Source: Oreohelix idahoensis (Eukaryota > Mollusca > Gastropoda > Stylommatophora > Oreohelicidae). Taken from it: 64,000 nt of DNA. Under the pieces are notes generated by a model, which had not been told where the DNA came from, searched no databases, and saw nothing but the letters and a program-made list of their open reading frames with translations. The position numbers and the translations under genes were made by a program. Shown piece by piece: positions 46,740 through 58,151 of this stretch (positions are counted from its first letter, which is position 1; each line of letters begins with the position of its first letter). The DNA lies in NCBI GenBank assembly GCA_024509875.1, contig JAMPIV010018954.1, positions 310,001-374,000 of the forward strand. The letters run 5' to 3'.

Positions 46740-47030
46740 ATGCTATATAAAGTAAAGAACAAGAGGTATGAAGAAGACGCTGGCGATTGATAGGACACAC
46801 ATTGAGGAGACCTGTTGATAGCATTAGAAGGCAATCCTTGTTCTGTAATCTCCAAGGTAGGAGAGACAGAGGTAGACCAAAATAACATAGACAGGAGAAC
46901 TGAAGAGAGAACTGTTCTTAAATTGTAAGAACATGAGCTGGTGGCACGCGACAAGGGGACTTGGCATCTGTTTGTTGAAGGCTTAATAGCCTTGGGGAGC
47001 TAGAGGGTATTGATTGATTGATTTATATAA
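46740..47030 (+). pseudogene. LINE 3'-end relic, plus strand
   Basis: A frame near 46760 reads RRRWRLIGHTLRRP then DRGRPK, the C-terminal tail typical of LINE reverse transcriptases (RRWxWIGHxLRR ... GRPK). Ends GGTATTGATTGATTGATT at about 47009-47026, the same tandem 3' terminus as the inverted relic to its left. Confidence 0.65.
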
Positions 47031-47769
47031 ACTAATAAATACTATATACCCTAATTATAACTCAATTTGGTCGAATCGGTATTCCATATAAGAAAAAGAT
47101 GGTATATTTATTGTACGTGAGTGACAAACAACACCATCTAACGTGTGCGTGAGTTTATTTGTGAGCTACTTACTCTAACGCTTCCGCTGAGTATCGCAGT
47201 GACGAAATCGATTTCTTCAAACTTCACCTGCCATAGCATGCTTTCCATCTGACGACGCCGGCGATACCGTCTGAAAAAGGCTCAAGGTGGTGAATATAAT
47301 ATCGAATAGAAAAAAAAAAGTTACTTGGCAACACGGAAAATACATGTGCGATTCCTTGAATGACGAATACAGAGAAATTTAACTCACGGGAGAGGCATAT
47401 TCTTATAATGGTGAACGTTTTATCATCGATATTTAGTGTATTCATTATTGAGAATTGCAGAAAGCGCTACTACTTTCACTTTGTTTAGTAATCGATCTAT
47501 CGCAAGAAGCAACTACTTGGCTGATTTTTAATAAATGTTGATATTTTAAAGGCTTTGGCAAGAATTTTACAACCATTTCAAATTTGATCTAATTTAGATG
47601 GGAATTAAGGGTAATTTTCATGAACATTAGTACTTCACTGTCGATGCAGCATGTTTCCAAAATTCATTCCCTCATCATGGATTTTAAAATACTGATTTAC
47701 GCGAGCTAAGAAATCACATTATTTTATGCAACATGGCGATTACATAGCTTAGTGTTAAATGTGCAATTT
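47031..47769. other. Unassigned non-coding stretch
   Basis: A 73-codon minus-strand ORF at 47224-47445 shows no motif I know. Nothing else recognised. Confidence 0.35.
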
Positions 47770-48750
47770 CAGAATATTCTTTTTAAATCTTCTTTTACAG
47801 TTGAGGTGGGATTTTGTAGACCATAAACGGCTTCGGGGTCGACCCAGCTTCATGAATTGGGTACCATGGCAACTCTGGGAAGGTTAAGACGACCGGCGTT
47901 ATCCTAAACACATCTTCTTCTTCTTTGACCCTTAGCCGCCGACCGTCAAAGCAGTCAGTGGCCATTACGCCTGGTGGCGTCTTGTAGGGCAACAACAAAT
48001 TGATTCCACTTTGCTCGGTCGGCGGCCATCCTTCGTACAGTGCCCCAACTCTGGTTCATTCTTTGCATCTCAGCCTCCACAGTCCTCCGCCAAGTTGTTT
48101 TTGGTCGGCCTCTCTTTCGTTTTCCTTCAGGGGTCCATAGCATTGCTGTTCTTGTGATGGCATCGGGGTCTCTTCTGAGGACATGGCCAACCCAGCTCGA
48201 GCGTCTGCCAGCTATGATGGTGTGCATGTCCTCATGCTTGCTCCGAGTAAGCAGATCTTGGTTGGTGATGGTATTCGGCCAGAAGATTCGGAGAATTTTT
48301 CTTAGGCATGTTGTGTGAAAAGAAGACAATTTCGACATTTCCTTCTCTGTAACTCTCCAGCTTTCCGCGCCATAGAGAAGCACAGAAAGCACACAGCTCT
48401 GATATAATCCTAATTTTGTGCTTGTGCTGTACTGAGAGGACTTCCAGATGTTGTTTAGACTAAAAAAGGCTGTTCTTGCTTTGTTCATTCTGTTGTTGAT
48501 GTCTCTGCTTGCTCCACCGTCTGATGTTACTATGCATCCTAGGTATGTGAAGGCATCTGTCTGTTCCAGTTGCTGATTCCTTACTGATATGGGCTCAGGG
48601 TTGCTCACATTGAGCGTCATGACACATAACCCCCCCCATAATGTGCCGATGGTCAAGAAAATATGGCCCTAACACCATATTCCCAATGTGCCTCAATGGG
48701 TGTGTAACGGGATCCTTTACCTTTTTACCTCAGAATATTCTTTTAAAATC
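47770..48750 (+). repeat. SINE body (5'-truncated), interrupted by a LINE
   Basis: Left part 47801-47913 and right part ~48622-48730 match the SINE at 20834-21100 (GGTCGACCCAGCTTCATGAA; TGTGCCGATGGTCAAGAAAA). The tRNA head is missing. CAGAATATTCTTTT flanks both sides (47770 and 48731), giving an ~18-base target duplication for the whole insertion. Confidence 0.85.
47914..48621 (-). pseudogene. 5'-truncated RTE-like LINE tail inside a SINE
   Basis: The open frame 48656-47955 starts in SINE sequence, so its first ~12 codons are not LINE. The LINE part reads TDAFTYLGCIV, LYQSCVLSVLLYGAESW, RRSSWVGHVLRRDP and WTPEGKRKRGRPKTTWRRT, the thumb and C-terminal tail of a LINE reverse transcriptase. It ends with a very short 3' region and a GAAGAAGAAGA tract, a terminus style typical of RTE elements. 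ACACAT occurs on both sides (47908-47913, 48622-48627) as a probable target duplication. The open frame suggests a recent insertion. Confidence 0.88.
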
Positions 48751-49076
48751 ACAAAACCTGTTATACAACATTATAAAGCTGTTATTAGTGCCAATGTATA
48801 TTATGTTTTTAATACTGCAATGGTTTGAGTATGATTTGTAGAGTTAGATAATGAGAACTGAATGTCTTAATTACTAATAATCGGTAAATCAAACGCGCTT
48901 GTATCATGTCATTCAAGCGTGCATATTTCTTCTTGCTTGATGCACAGGAATTCGTCTCAGAGTTTTCTTTCATAATAAGGAGGGCAGTAATGTAGAACAC
49001 ACAATAGGCTTTACCTAGGGACTACAGCTAGAAGTTACAGACGTTCATAAATAGGTAATTACGTAGAGTAAAAGAA
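48751..49076. other. Unassigned non-coding stretch
   Basis: Nothing recognised. Confidence 0.35.
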
Positions 49077-49099
49077 TTGCAATGGTACAAAAAGGTCCC

Positions 49100-49335
49100 C
49101 AACACCGAACTGATGACAAGAACCAGACAAGTACAATTGGAACAAGAGATGACAAGAACCAAACAAGTACCAGTGGAACAAGAGATGACAAGAACCAGAC
49201 AAGTACCAGTGGAACAAGAGATGACAAGAACCAGACAAGTTCCAGTGGAACAAGAGATGACAAGAACCAGACAAGTAACAGTGGAACAAGAGATGACAAG
49301 AACCAGACAAGTACCAGTGGAACAAGAGATGAGAA
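49100..49335 (+). repeat. 36-bp minisatellite, 6-7 units
   Basis: Tandem unit GATGACAAGAACCAGACAAG + TACCAGTGGAACAAGA. The unit is 12 codons, so all frames stay open across it. One copy of the same unit occurs in the LINE relic at 46620-46655. Confidence 0.95.
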
Positions 49336-49500
49336 GCAAACGCTGGCGATGGACTGGACATACACTGAAGGAACATGCTGACAACATTGGACGTGCTATT
49401 CTAGTTGACGTCCCATGTAATACCCGTGGGTCTCCGAAGAGACAAATACAGAAAAGATCTTCTTCACACTCAGGCATGCTGCTGTACAAGACGACAAATA
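49336..49500 (+). pseudogene. LINE tail relic downstream of the minisatellite
   Basis: The frame that runs through the minisatellite continues as RSKRWRWTGHTLKEH and ends near RGSPKRQ, a decayed LINE C-terminal tail like that at 46740-47030. Confidence 0.6.
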
Positions 49501-49716
49501 TGGAGTTAAGCATTGGGCTGGTAACTTTATCATGTAAAACAAGTTATCAGTGAAACCACTGCTACAATAACATCTAAATACTTGGTGCAGATTTCCTAAC
49601 AATCGACCTGCTGTAGTAGTGACTCCATGTTGCCTAAAGAAAGCAGAGGAAAATAATGATGATGATTCTTGTAGACGTATCTGAACCATGAGGTAAGACA
49701 GATTTTACGTTTACAT
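49501..49716 (+). repeat. Fragment of the 17605-type LTR repeat
   Basis: TCATGTAAAACAAGTTATCA, AAACCACTGCTACAATAACA and TGGTGCAGATTTCC line up with the repeat block at 18070-18240 and 13680-13830. Confidence 0.5.
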
Positions 49717-49778
49717 CGAACAGCCTATTTTTATACTGTTTTCCTGGGAGAGAGCTTTATAGCTGGACTCTGGTGTTA
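49717..49778 (+). repeat. Left arm of 62-bp inverted repeat
   Basis: Starts CGAACAGCCTATTTTTATAC. It matches the reverse complement of 50081-50142 at 61 of 62 positions. Confidence 0.92.
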
Positions 49779-49981
49779 AAGGTTAAAGGTAAATCTAGCT
49801 TTATTAATCCTGATATTAACATCGTTATGTGTTCAATATTATTTTCCAGCCAGGCAAATCTATGCACTTCTCCAACTATGTAGCCATTGATCTGTATAGG
49901 ATCTGTTTACCTATTATTTATCCTTATTTCCTTTGTATTACAACTGAACAATAAAATCATGACATGATATTTCGTGGAAAA

Positions 49982-50693
<712 letters not shown>

Positions 50694-50796
50694 CTTAGTG
50701 ACACTTGAACCACGACTGCCACGAAGAAAACAACAGTAGAGCCGACAGCTGCCCCAACAATAGAGTCTGTATAATTCTGGTCCCGTATGAAGTTTG
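50694..50796 (-). CDS. Receptor guanylate cyclase-like exon (transmembrane segment)
   Basis: Minus strand, acceptor TCAATTTTAG| at 50797 and donor CTAAG|GTATGC at 50693. Encodes NFIRDQNYTDSIVG followed by a hydrophobic stretch (GAAVGSTVVFFVAVVVQVSL), which fits a single membrane span. It needs one base from the previous exon (phase 1), and the exon at 52146-52263 ends in phase 1. It leaves in phase 2. Its place after the CGFxGxxC exon is where receptor guanylate cyclases have their membrane helix. An alternative acceptor at about 50880 would add a Cys-rich stretch. Kinase-homology and cyclase exons are not in the window. Recognition is by order and phase as much as by sequence. Confidence 0.55.
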
Positions 50797-50995
50797 CTAA
50801 AATTGAGAGAAGTAGGCAAGTGGTACAGTTGATGTGACAACAACAGAGATAGTGACTATCTTCACCGTCAAAAGCTGCAAGAATTAAAAAAAAAAATAAT
50901 AAGCATGCAAAAAATAATAGGAGAGTAATATAGTGCATGGCAGATATAAGTGAGTGACCAGATAAGAATTATGCAGAAAGTTAGTACTGACCACA

Positions 50996-51772
50996 CAGTC
51001 AATCCCCGCTTTTCTGCGCTTTGTTGATACTGCGCTTTTCAATCATATTCATGCTCATAATTTTCGGCGCTTGCCTCGCTCATTCGGCGATTTTCTGCAT
51101 GACACGCTCGCAATCGACAGCTGAGAAATAGAAGCGAGTGCGCTGCTCCATTTTATTCCCAGTCGTTCAGGACCTATGTCGTTCAATCTGTTTCCAGAAG
51201 TTATTCTCTCTGGGTCTCTGTGTATTACTGGCAATTTTCAAAGCTTTTACAAATTGTTACTTCTTATTGTATATGTATTGTAATATTTTTGTGTTTATTA
51301 ATAATGGAAATTAAGTGTAGTGATAAGAACATAGACGCTGTGGGTCTCTTACTTGAACAGAGAAATTACATATGATTAAACTAAGTGAGCAAGGTATATA
51401 CCTTTATGTTTGTCTCATATTAATTTACTGTTTACAGGCCTCGGGTTTCCCTTCCTTATGTGTTATAAAGGTATATCTATGGCTGAGATAGCCTGTAAGC
51501 TTTGCCTAGCTCGCCAAACAGTTAGTAGTCACCTCATCTTCCTCAAACAGTTAGTACAATTGTTAATGCTAAAGCTTTTGTATAGACAAAGCTCTATTCG
51601 TTTTACTTTTGTATTGCTATTTTAGGCCTAGTTTTATTGCGCACTTAATATATGATAGTGTAAGCGTGTTATTTAGGCTTTTAGGCACCCTACATGCATT
51701 TGCAAGCTAAAAAAAAGGCTATGCTTCGCATTTTGGCGATTTTCGCTTTACGGCGGGGTCTGGCCCCTAACT
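50996..51772 (+). mobile_element. Pogo/Tigger-like DNA transposon relic in an intron
   Basis: The left end CAGTCAATCCCCGCTTTTCT and the right end with GGCGATTTTCGCTTTACGGC then GGGGTCTGGCCCC look like Tigger-type termini. At about 51372-51530 is a short HTH-like reading (MIKLSEQG interrupted, then ISMAEIACKLCLARQTVSS) of the type found at the start of pogo/jerky transposases. The rest of the transposase is missing. A 75-bp MITE sits inside the HTH codons. Confidence 0.55.
51399..51473 (+). mobile_element. 75-bp MITE inserted at TA
   Basis: Inverted ends TACCTTTAT and ATAAAGGTA, flanked by TA(TA). Removing it restores the HTH reading frame of the pogo-like relic (EQG then ISMAEI). Second copy at 14199-14275. 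Confidence 0.75.
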
Positions 51773-52145
51773 AGCCGTACCTTTTCAGAGGTTGACAGTT
51801 CGGCGTGGGTATGGAATATTGCCCATAAGCTGATATATCCGAACCAGGAAACACCAAAACAGCTTGGTTTTCCCCAGTGAATCCAAACAGAAGACAGACA
51901 TTCATATCAAAAAAATGAATTAAAATCAAGTCTTAAGTCCGACTCGAGTCTGAGTCGATTGACTCGAGTCCGACAACACTGCCTAAAACGCTCAAGAAAT
52001 AGTGAAGTAGTGAAGCGGAAGTGACAAGAACCGATTGTAACACATGTAATAAAAATTTCAAATCAGATGCGAAACAGAATACAAACAACCAGAAAAAGTC
52101 AGAGAGACAGCCATTTATTTATGTCGTTGTAAAAAAATGTTTTAC
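51773..52145. other. Probable intron of the host gene
   Basis: Non-coding between host exons 2 and 3 apart from the relic above. Contains a palindromic GACTCGAGTC pair near 51942-51970. Confidence 0.4.
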
Positions 52146-52263
52146 TCTCTTGCTTGCACTTTTCTCCTTCAAACCCACAAACTGGAGTGTCTGGAGGTGC
52201 ATGCTTGCTTCCAGATGTGCCATCTCTCCAGAGAACACCACCATCTTCAATCTCCGTTTGTAT
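52146..52263 (-). CDS. Receptor guanylate cyclase-like exon (juxtamembrane CGFxGxxC)
   Basis: Minus strand, acceptor ACTATTTCAG| at 52264 and donor GAGA|GTAAAA at 52145. Reads IQTEIEDGGVLWRDGT, then APPDTPVCGFEGEKCKQE. The PPDxPxCGFxGxxC pattern just outside the membrane is a hallmark of natriuretic-peptide-receptor-type guanylate cyclases, in which these cysteines hold the receptor dimer. Begins in phase 0, matching the end of the exon at 53123, and ends in phase 1, matching the start of the next exon. 118 bases, ordinary exon size. I am fairly sure of the family, not of the ortholog. Confidence 0.7.
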
Positions 52264-53122
52264 CTGAAATAGTTGAATTATAATGACGTCACACATTGTA
52301 TGCAGAGTTTGCAACCTTTAAACTTATTGCATTAGTTCTACTTTCCTGTAGAGAATCAGCAAGTAAGTGTTAAAGTAAGATACGTTAGTAAAGTAACCAT
52401 TTAAATCAGTGCTAACAGACATATCGAAAAGTGAAAATATTTTGTTGTTGTTGAAACTGCTGTATTATGAAAATGTTTTAAATTACTGTTAAGCGCCGTC
52501 AACAATTTTTTATGTCCTAGATCAACAATTTGGCACTTCTGTCCTATAAATGTAATCAGATGAAAGACTAAATTAAAATACTTGATGAGAGATCACACAA
52601 TTTAGTAGAAATAAAACTACAGCTTAACACGTAAATAAAAAATACCTTTAAGCTACATACTTTTATTTAAAATGCACTAAAAATATAAAAGTTCAGTGTT
52701 TCTGTTCACAATGACGTGTACATTACCAAGTTCTATGACTACGTTCACAATTTTGTGCCCAACGCCACGACATTATGTAATCGTTTCACAGCTGTAGATT
52801 TGAAAACATTATTTGACTCTTTCAGCTTAAATATTTGTATGGCGCGCCAGGGTACTGCATGTTCCTTCAAATTTAGGCCTTTTAAAATGTACCACGATAG
52901 AGGGGTCGTATGCAAAAATGGCAGCTTCCTAGGTCATCTGAAACCTTGTGAACCAAGGGTTATTCTTCTTCTTCTTCGTACACGCTCAGACGTCCACTTG
53001 AATGTTCAAGGGTTCAAAGATTTGAAACTTCCAAGCAACTCTCATATCAAATTAAATAAAAAATGTATTAAAAAGTTTCTAGCAAGTAATAATGAAACAA
53101 CTGGGAAAAAACCGAAACTGAC
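52264..53122. other. Probable intron of the host gene
   Basis: No transposon recognised; AT-rich. A 145-codon plus-strand ORF at 52716-53153 partly overlaps the antisense of the exon and is not convincing. Confidence 0.4.
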
Positions 53123-53259
53123 CGTTTCGAGGACAACTCCATTGAGGGTATAATAAATCTTGATAACGTTCTGAAAGTGTCCGTCATGCTGCATGTCCAG
53201 GAACCAGATGTTGGACAAGCGATCACAGTTTCTGTCCATCATTAGTGAGCCAGTCACAC
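53123..53259 (-). CDS. Receptor guanylate cyclase-like exon (end of ligand-binding domain)
   Basis: Minus strand, acceptor AATAACTTTCAG| at 53260 and donor AAACG|GTCAGT at 53122. 137 bases: two bases completing a codon (probably Gly) then 45 codons. Reads VTGSLMMDRNCDRLSN, WFLDMQHDGHFQNVIKI, YYTLNG. The G(V/L)TGxxxMDxNGDR ... DMxxxxGxFQxV pattern is the closing motif of the ANF-receptor ligand-binding fold in membrane guanylate cyclases and natriuretic peptide receptors. The usual Gly of NGDR is Cys here (NCDR). The order of the three exons on the minus strand (ligand domain, juxtamembrane, membrane helix) matches the family. Upstream exons must lie to the right, beyond element 4 or outside the window. 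Confidence 0.75.
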
Positions 53260-54149
53260 CTGAAAGTTATTCAGATTGTCATAAACAAGTGACCAAATAA
53301 ATTTAAAAAAAAGTAATAATAATAAAATAAAAATATTGGCCATTCAGTCAGTTTTACAATTGAAAGTTACCAACAATATATATGTAAGCGTACGGGCAGT
53401 GTCCGCCATTCTCTCACCATAGACTAAAAGTGCAGTATCAGTAAGAACTAAAAATAGAATATTAACCAGGATTATTTACGGGATGTGAGTCAATCCCCGA
53501 AAAGGGAACAATCCCCGTAGAGGGATATTAAAAATGCTCCGAACGCTTGGCGGATGTGACAGAGTTATGTAAATATATTACATGAATCCATGCGTTTTTG
53601 CTTCCACCTGGTTTTCCACCTTTGCTTGCTTATTAATATGCACGGTTGGTTAACGCAGAACCCCTGTACTTCTAATTTCTGTCAAACTCATAATTATAGC
53701 CACGCCTATTTTTTTCGTTTCTCTATGTCTTACAAGCACTAGGAATGTTTACATACAAGACTTATTAACTAGTCCACGACGGGACAGGTAAACAACTAGC
53801 GAGTAGGGACGTTAACTGTATTATCACGCGTGCGATTGGGCAAATCGTGGAATAGTGACAGATCAGACAATTAACGCGCGTAGAGAGAATGAATCGTCTA
53901 ATGGTAGAATCAAGGAGCGATAAGTCAAATCGTACTTTCGGTAGTACAGTTGTCAGGGGGAATTAAGCAAATGCAAGAAAGGGGAGATAATCACAGTTAC
54001 CCCCCTCCCCCCTCCCACATACGGTCGTTCGTGATCCCCAGGGGCAGTAATCAGCTACAGTGGTGCGGACGAGATCAAAAGACAATTCTCGCTAGCGAAG
54101 ATTTATACGGTCGGCGAAAGCGTGAAGTGGGGCAGGCAAAGACATCAAC
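53260..54149. other. Unassigned, probably intronic
   Basis: No exon recognised. CCGAAAAGG and CCCCGTAGAGGG short inverted motifs near 53495-53525. A C-rich run lies at about 54001-54016. Confidence 0.35.
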
Positions 54150-54745
54150 ATCAGAATGAATAAAGGCAAGAACAGCCTTCTTTAGCCTAAATAACATCTG
54201 GAAGTCCTCTCAATACAGCACAAGCACAAAATTAAGATTATACCAGAGTTGCGTGCTTTCTGTGCTTCTCTATGGTGCGGAATGCTGGAGAGTCACAGAG
54301 AAGGAAATGTCAAAATTGTCCTCTTTTCACACAACATGCCTAAGAAAAATTCACCGCATCTTTTGGCCGAATACCATCACCAACCAAGATCTGCTTACTC
54401 GTAGCAAGCAAGAGGACATGCACACCATCATAGCTAGCAGACGCTGGAGCTGGGTTGGTCATGTCCTCAGAAGAGACCCCGATGCCATCACAAGAACAGC
54501 TATGCTTTGGACCCCTGAAGGAAAGCGAAAGAGAGGCCGACCAAAAACAACTTGGCGGAGGACTGTGGAGGCTGAGATGCAAAGAATGAACCAGAGTTGG
54601 GGCACTGTACGAAGGATGGCCACCGACCGTGCAAAGTGGAATCAATTTGTTGTTGCCCTACAAGACGCCACTAGGCGTGATGACCACTGACTGCTTTGAC
54701 GGTCGGTGGTTAAGGATCGAAGAAGAAGAAGAAAGCGTGAAAATA
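54150..54745 (+). pseudogene. 5'-truncated RTE-like LINE tail, plus strand
   Basis: Same family as 47914-48621: SCVLSVLLYGAECW, RRWSWVGHVLRRDP, WTPEGKRKRGRPKTTWRRT. The open frame runs 54253-54690; the upstream part is shifted by one extra G near 54162. Ends with the same short 3' region and GAAGAAGAAGAA. Sits between the host exons and element 4. Confidence 0.88.
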
Positions 54746-55542
54746 AGCTTTGATTCAGGAATCGACCGCAGTTTTTCCCAAAAATACGGGCAAGGCGTGA
54801 TATCTCGCAAGAGCTGGCGAATTAAGACAAATTTCATATATATAGCCCAGCTTTTTAAAATCATTTATCGAGTAGCCTCAGAATTTTCGGAACCGTCTAG
54901 CTTCGAATTCTAGACCATTGAACTAGTGGAATTACTTTAGATTTCGATAGAGATAGTTTAAAATTTCTGTGTTGCAGTAAATATTTATACTAGCATTTTA
55001 AGTGATTTAATTGTTAAAGTCCGTCATTATATTTCACTAGGATTTTCTGTGTTTATTAAAAAGCGTATTAAATAACTTATAGCTAAAATTTGCCAGCTGT
55101 AATGTAAAATTTAATTACTCGCTAACACCCAGATAAAAGAGATATTTTAATTGACTAGTAAATGCACTAGGCGATGTCGTACTGACGAAATATGTATTTA
55201 TCTCTAATCCATTATGTGTAATTGTGTAAATGACTAGGCTTAGTTTATGGGGGTTTTTTTAACGATAAGATAATCTATACACTTGTGGGTTCTATCGAAT
55301 TTATAACCGACTAGATTATAATAAATTATACCGTTGCGCGGGTTAGGATAGATGCTAATATTGTGATAAAATATTTTGTATTTTTCTTCCTGAAATTCAG
55401 TACAGATCACAAACCAAACCTACCAGCGGCTTTAATCTAAATCTGAGAAAACGGGTCTAAGTCTAAATCTAATAGACGCCAAACAAACATTCTTATGCAA
55501 ATAGCGGGTCTTCAGTGTTGACCTGTTCGGCCCTCTTGTTTA

Positions 55543-55545
<3 letters not shown>
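54746..55545. other. Unassigned non-coding stretch
   Basis: AT-rich, nothing recognised. Confidence 0.35.

Positions 55546-55590
<45 letters not shown>
55546..55590. repeat. (AG)n microsatellite
   Basis: About 45 bases of AG dinucleotides 38 bases left of element 4. Confidence 0.95.
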
Positions 55591-55594
<4 letters not shown>

Positions 55595-55627
55595 CCCATA
55601 TAAGAATAAGAATAATTGTAACTGGAC

Positions 55628-56884
55628 TGTCGTAATTTTTATCTGAGAGGGTGCTGATGAATATTGGTCCCTTTAGAGTGTAAAGTGATATTGAAGGCTC
55701 TGTGAGAATAAGGATTTAGGTGAATGAGGTAGTAGATTCACAAGCGCTGGGAAGGAGCAAGGACAGTCTCTTATTACGATAATATCTGTTTTCTCACAGA
55801 CTACTCCTATCTCTCTTCTGCACAAACAATTGTGTCAGTTCCAGTCGCTCAGGCGCACTCACCGATTTGGTGATTCTGTCGCTCAACGTACATGAATACA
55901 AACTGCACAGATGGAAATGTTTGGAGTTTTAGGCCAACCGACAACCAACACAAATAAATATTCATACCTTTATTATCATAAAGGACTCACACATAATTGT
56001 ACATTTACAGTCAAAAATCAAAGGTTACAAAAATACCATAGAAACAGTCCTTCAATTAAACTAGGGAAGAGGGGGGGTTTTTTGAGGAGAAATATCCCAT
56101 CCACCGTTTCCCGTTTATATCTACTAACCTTACTCGAGCGGTACAAAAACCCGGTCCCAAAGACAAGAAAGCCATCACAAGGCTATGGGGGGGGGGGGGT
56201 GATCAGAGATAGGCAATTTAACCCACTGGAAAATAAATAACTCTGAGGCAAGGGGTTACAGAAAGAAGGGGGGGGGGTGTAGAGGAAAGCTAGGATTCTC
56301 AATTGTCTCCCTTTAAATCAACAAATTTTACGGGAGGGGGGAATGAACACAGTTACCCAATCCCACTAGGAGAGATCCCGTACAAGGAATATAATGCACC
56401 TTAGTATAAGGTCGAACTAATCAAAAGGGTAAAGAAAAGATAAATCTCCTTTCATTCAAAAAAACACACTAGGGCTGGCCATCCCAACAAACACACACGC
56501 AGACTTACCGAAAGGTGAATTCTGGCACTTCATAGGAAATACATCAAAAAAACAGCACTAAACCTTGGCTTAGGTAAAAGTATTTCCGTGTACAGCCCCA
56601 GATTTTGCGGGTTGTTTAAGTTAACAAAGTGTCCCGAAATCGCTGGACGTTGAAGTTTAACGGTACTGTTCGTTTATTAGACAAAGTTCCTAAAGAAAGG
56701 CACAGGCACTTGGCTAAGCGTGAGGTATGGTGTGGTTCCTAAAATTGGCACAGCTGGCGGAGATAACTTCCTTTTTCCGTAATGTCACAAGTTTAACGGA
56801 AAACACTGAGGTAAGGCACTTCTTCTTCGGGGGTTACCTAAAATTTCTGGGGGGGGGGGGGGGGGGGGTGGGGGGGGGGGGGGC

Positions 56885-56915
<31 letters not shown>

Positions 56916-58111
56916 AATCCACTGAATATGCGTGACCGACAGTGTTCAGGTATCGATGCTTTTTCTTCACAAATAGGGGCAGTGAATAAAATATGTTCTG
57001 CTTCCAGTTGTCGTTAAGGGCTCTATATGAACTAGCCTTTTTAAAGTGTTTCTTGAATGGCTTTTTTCTCAGTTACGTTCAGAGGAGCGGGGCCCATTAC
57101 AGGTCGCCACAAGTTTAGCTTTAAAAAAGTTCATATGTTACTGGAATTATCAAATTGAGTTTGGCAGAACTCTGTATATAGTTAATAATTGCTGGGATGC
57201 AGGTTGAATGATCGTTCTGAATGAAAGATAATCAAAACAAGAAATGCATTACAAATCATACTATAATCTGACGCGATAAATTACAGTTAGCCTATTTACT
57301 TATTAGCGTCGTCAATTAACAAATCAGGAAAACTTCCCGTGAGTTAAAAATAATTAAAAGCACATCTATCTATACAGAACTAAACTGTATTAAAGTTATA
57401 ATTCTCTTTAACGTCTGCAAAATAAATTTACGCGTCAATTGTATTAGGAAATACTTTTAGCTGTAACATTAGTTTGCACTAGAACTTTGAAAATGGGTTT
57501 ATTTAATAAGGTTAAATTTACACCACAATCCATTGAAATCAGTAGAAATAACTCGACCAATGATCACTCGAAGCTAATGTATAAATTACCGTCTGCACAG
57601 AAAGAATACACTCCAATAGTCACGAAGGTAGATGAAATCCAGCAGGAATCCGACTATGCTAGTGCAACTAGGATTCTGTCAGAGCGAACGATAAAATGCA
57701 GTTTATCGGAGTTCTCTATTTATACTTCTCGAATGTAACTTGAATGGGGCGTGTTAAATTTTCGCACCTTTCTTGATCTTGAGCAAATCCGGGGTACCTC
57801 GCCGATGTGTTAACAGCTGCGATTCATTCGTTTTCCCCGGTCTACCGATTTTCTTCCGTCTCAGGCTGCTCGCATAAGAGTGCGAAAATTTCCCGAGAAG
57901 CTAACTCTGTGAGCTGCGGGTTCCTGTTTCTTTAGATCGTGTGCCGCTCCACGTTGAATTCTGAAGATCCGCCTGTTCTTTGATGGTACCGCTGCATGCC
58001 GGTAAAAGTTACAACAGATGATCAGGGGTACTAAAGTTATGAGAGGCCAATTTTCTGTTATCATCCATCGAGTCAGGGAAATTCATTTGTCATACTTAGA
58101 CGTACGTCACA
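55628..58111 (-). repeat. 3' LTR of element 4
   Basis: 2484 bases. Minus-strand ends TGTGACGTACG (58111) and TTACGACA (55628). Contains several G-runs on the plus strand. The plus-strand ORF 57487-57738 (83 codons) lies within it and has no recognised motif. Confidence 0.85.
56849..56911 (+). repeat. 63-bp G tract in the element 4 LTR
   Basis: All G except T at 56869 and C at 56884. It could form G-quadruplexes on the plus strand (the template for element 4 transcription), or its length could be an assembly artefact. Confidence 0.85.
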
Positions 58112-58130
58112 ATCGTCCCCACTTTTGAGA
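58112..58130 (-). other. Polypurine tract of element 4
   Basis: On the minus strand AAAAGTGGGGACGAT precedes the LTR start TGTGACG. Confidence 0.65.
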
Positions 58131-58151
58131 CATGGAAACTCGTTTTCATGT

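Noticed and set aside
49100..49335. CRISPR-like array
   Set aside because: No spacers; the 36-bp units are directly tandem, and this is animal DNA.
52716..53153. 145-codon plus-strand ORF
   Set aside because: Partly antisense to the guanylate cyclase-like exon; no motif and no splice context.
56727..56970. Gly-rich and Pro-rich ORFs
   Set aside because: Translations of the G tract.
57487..57738. 83-codon plus-strand ORF in the element 4 LTR
   Set aside because: Antisense to the element, no motif, and the second LTR copy is cut off before this point so conservation cannot be tested.
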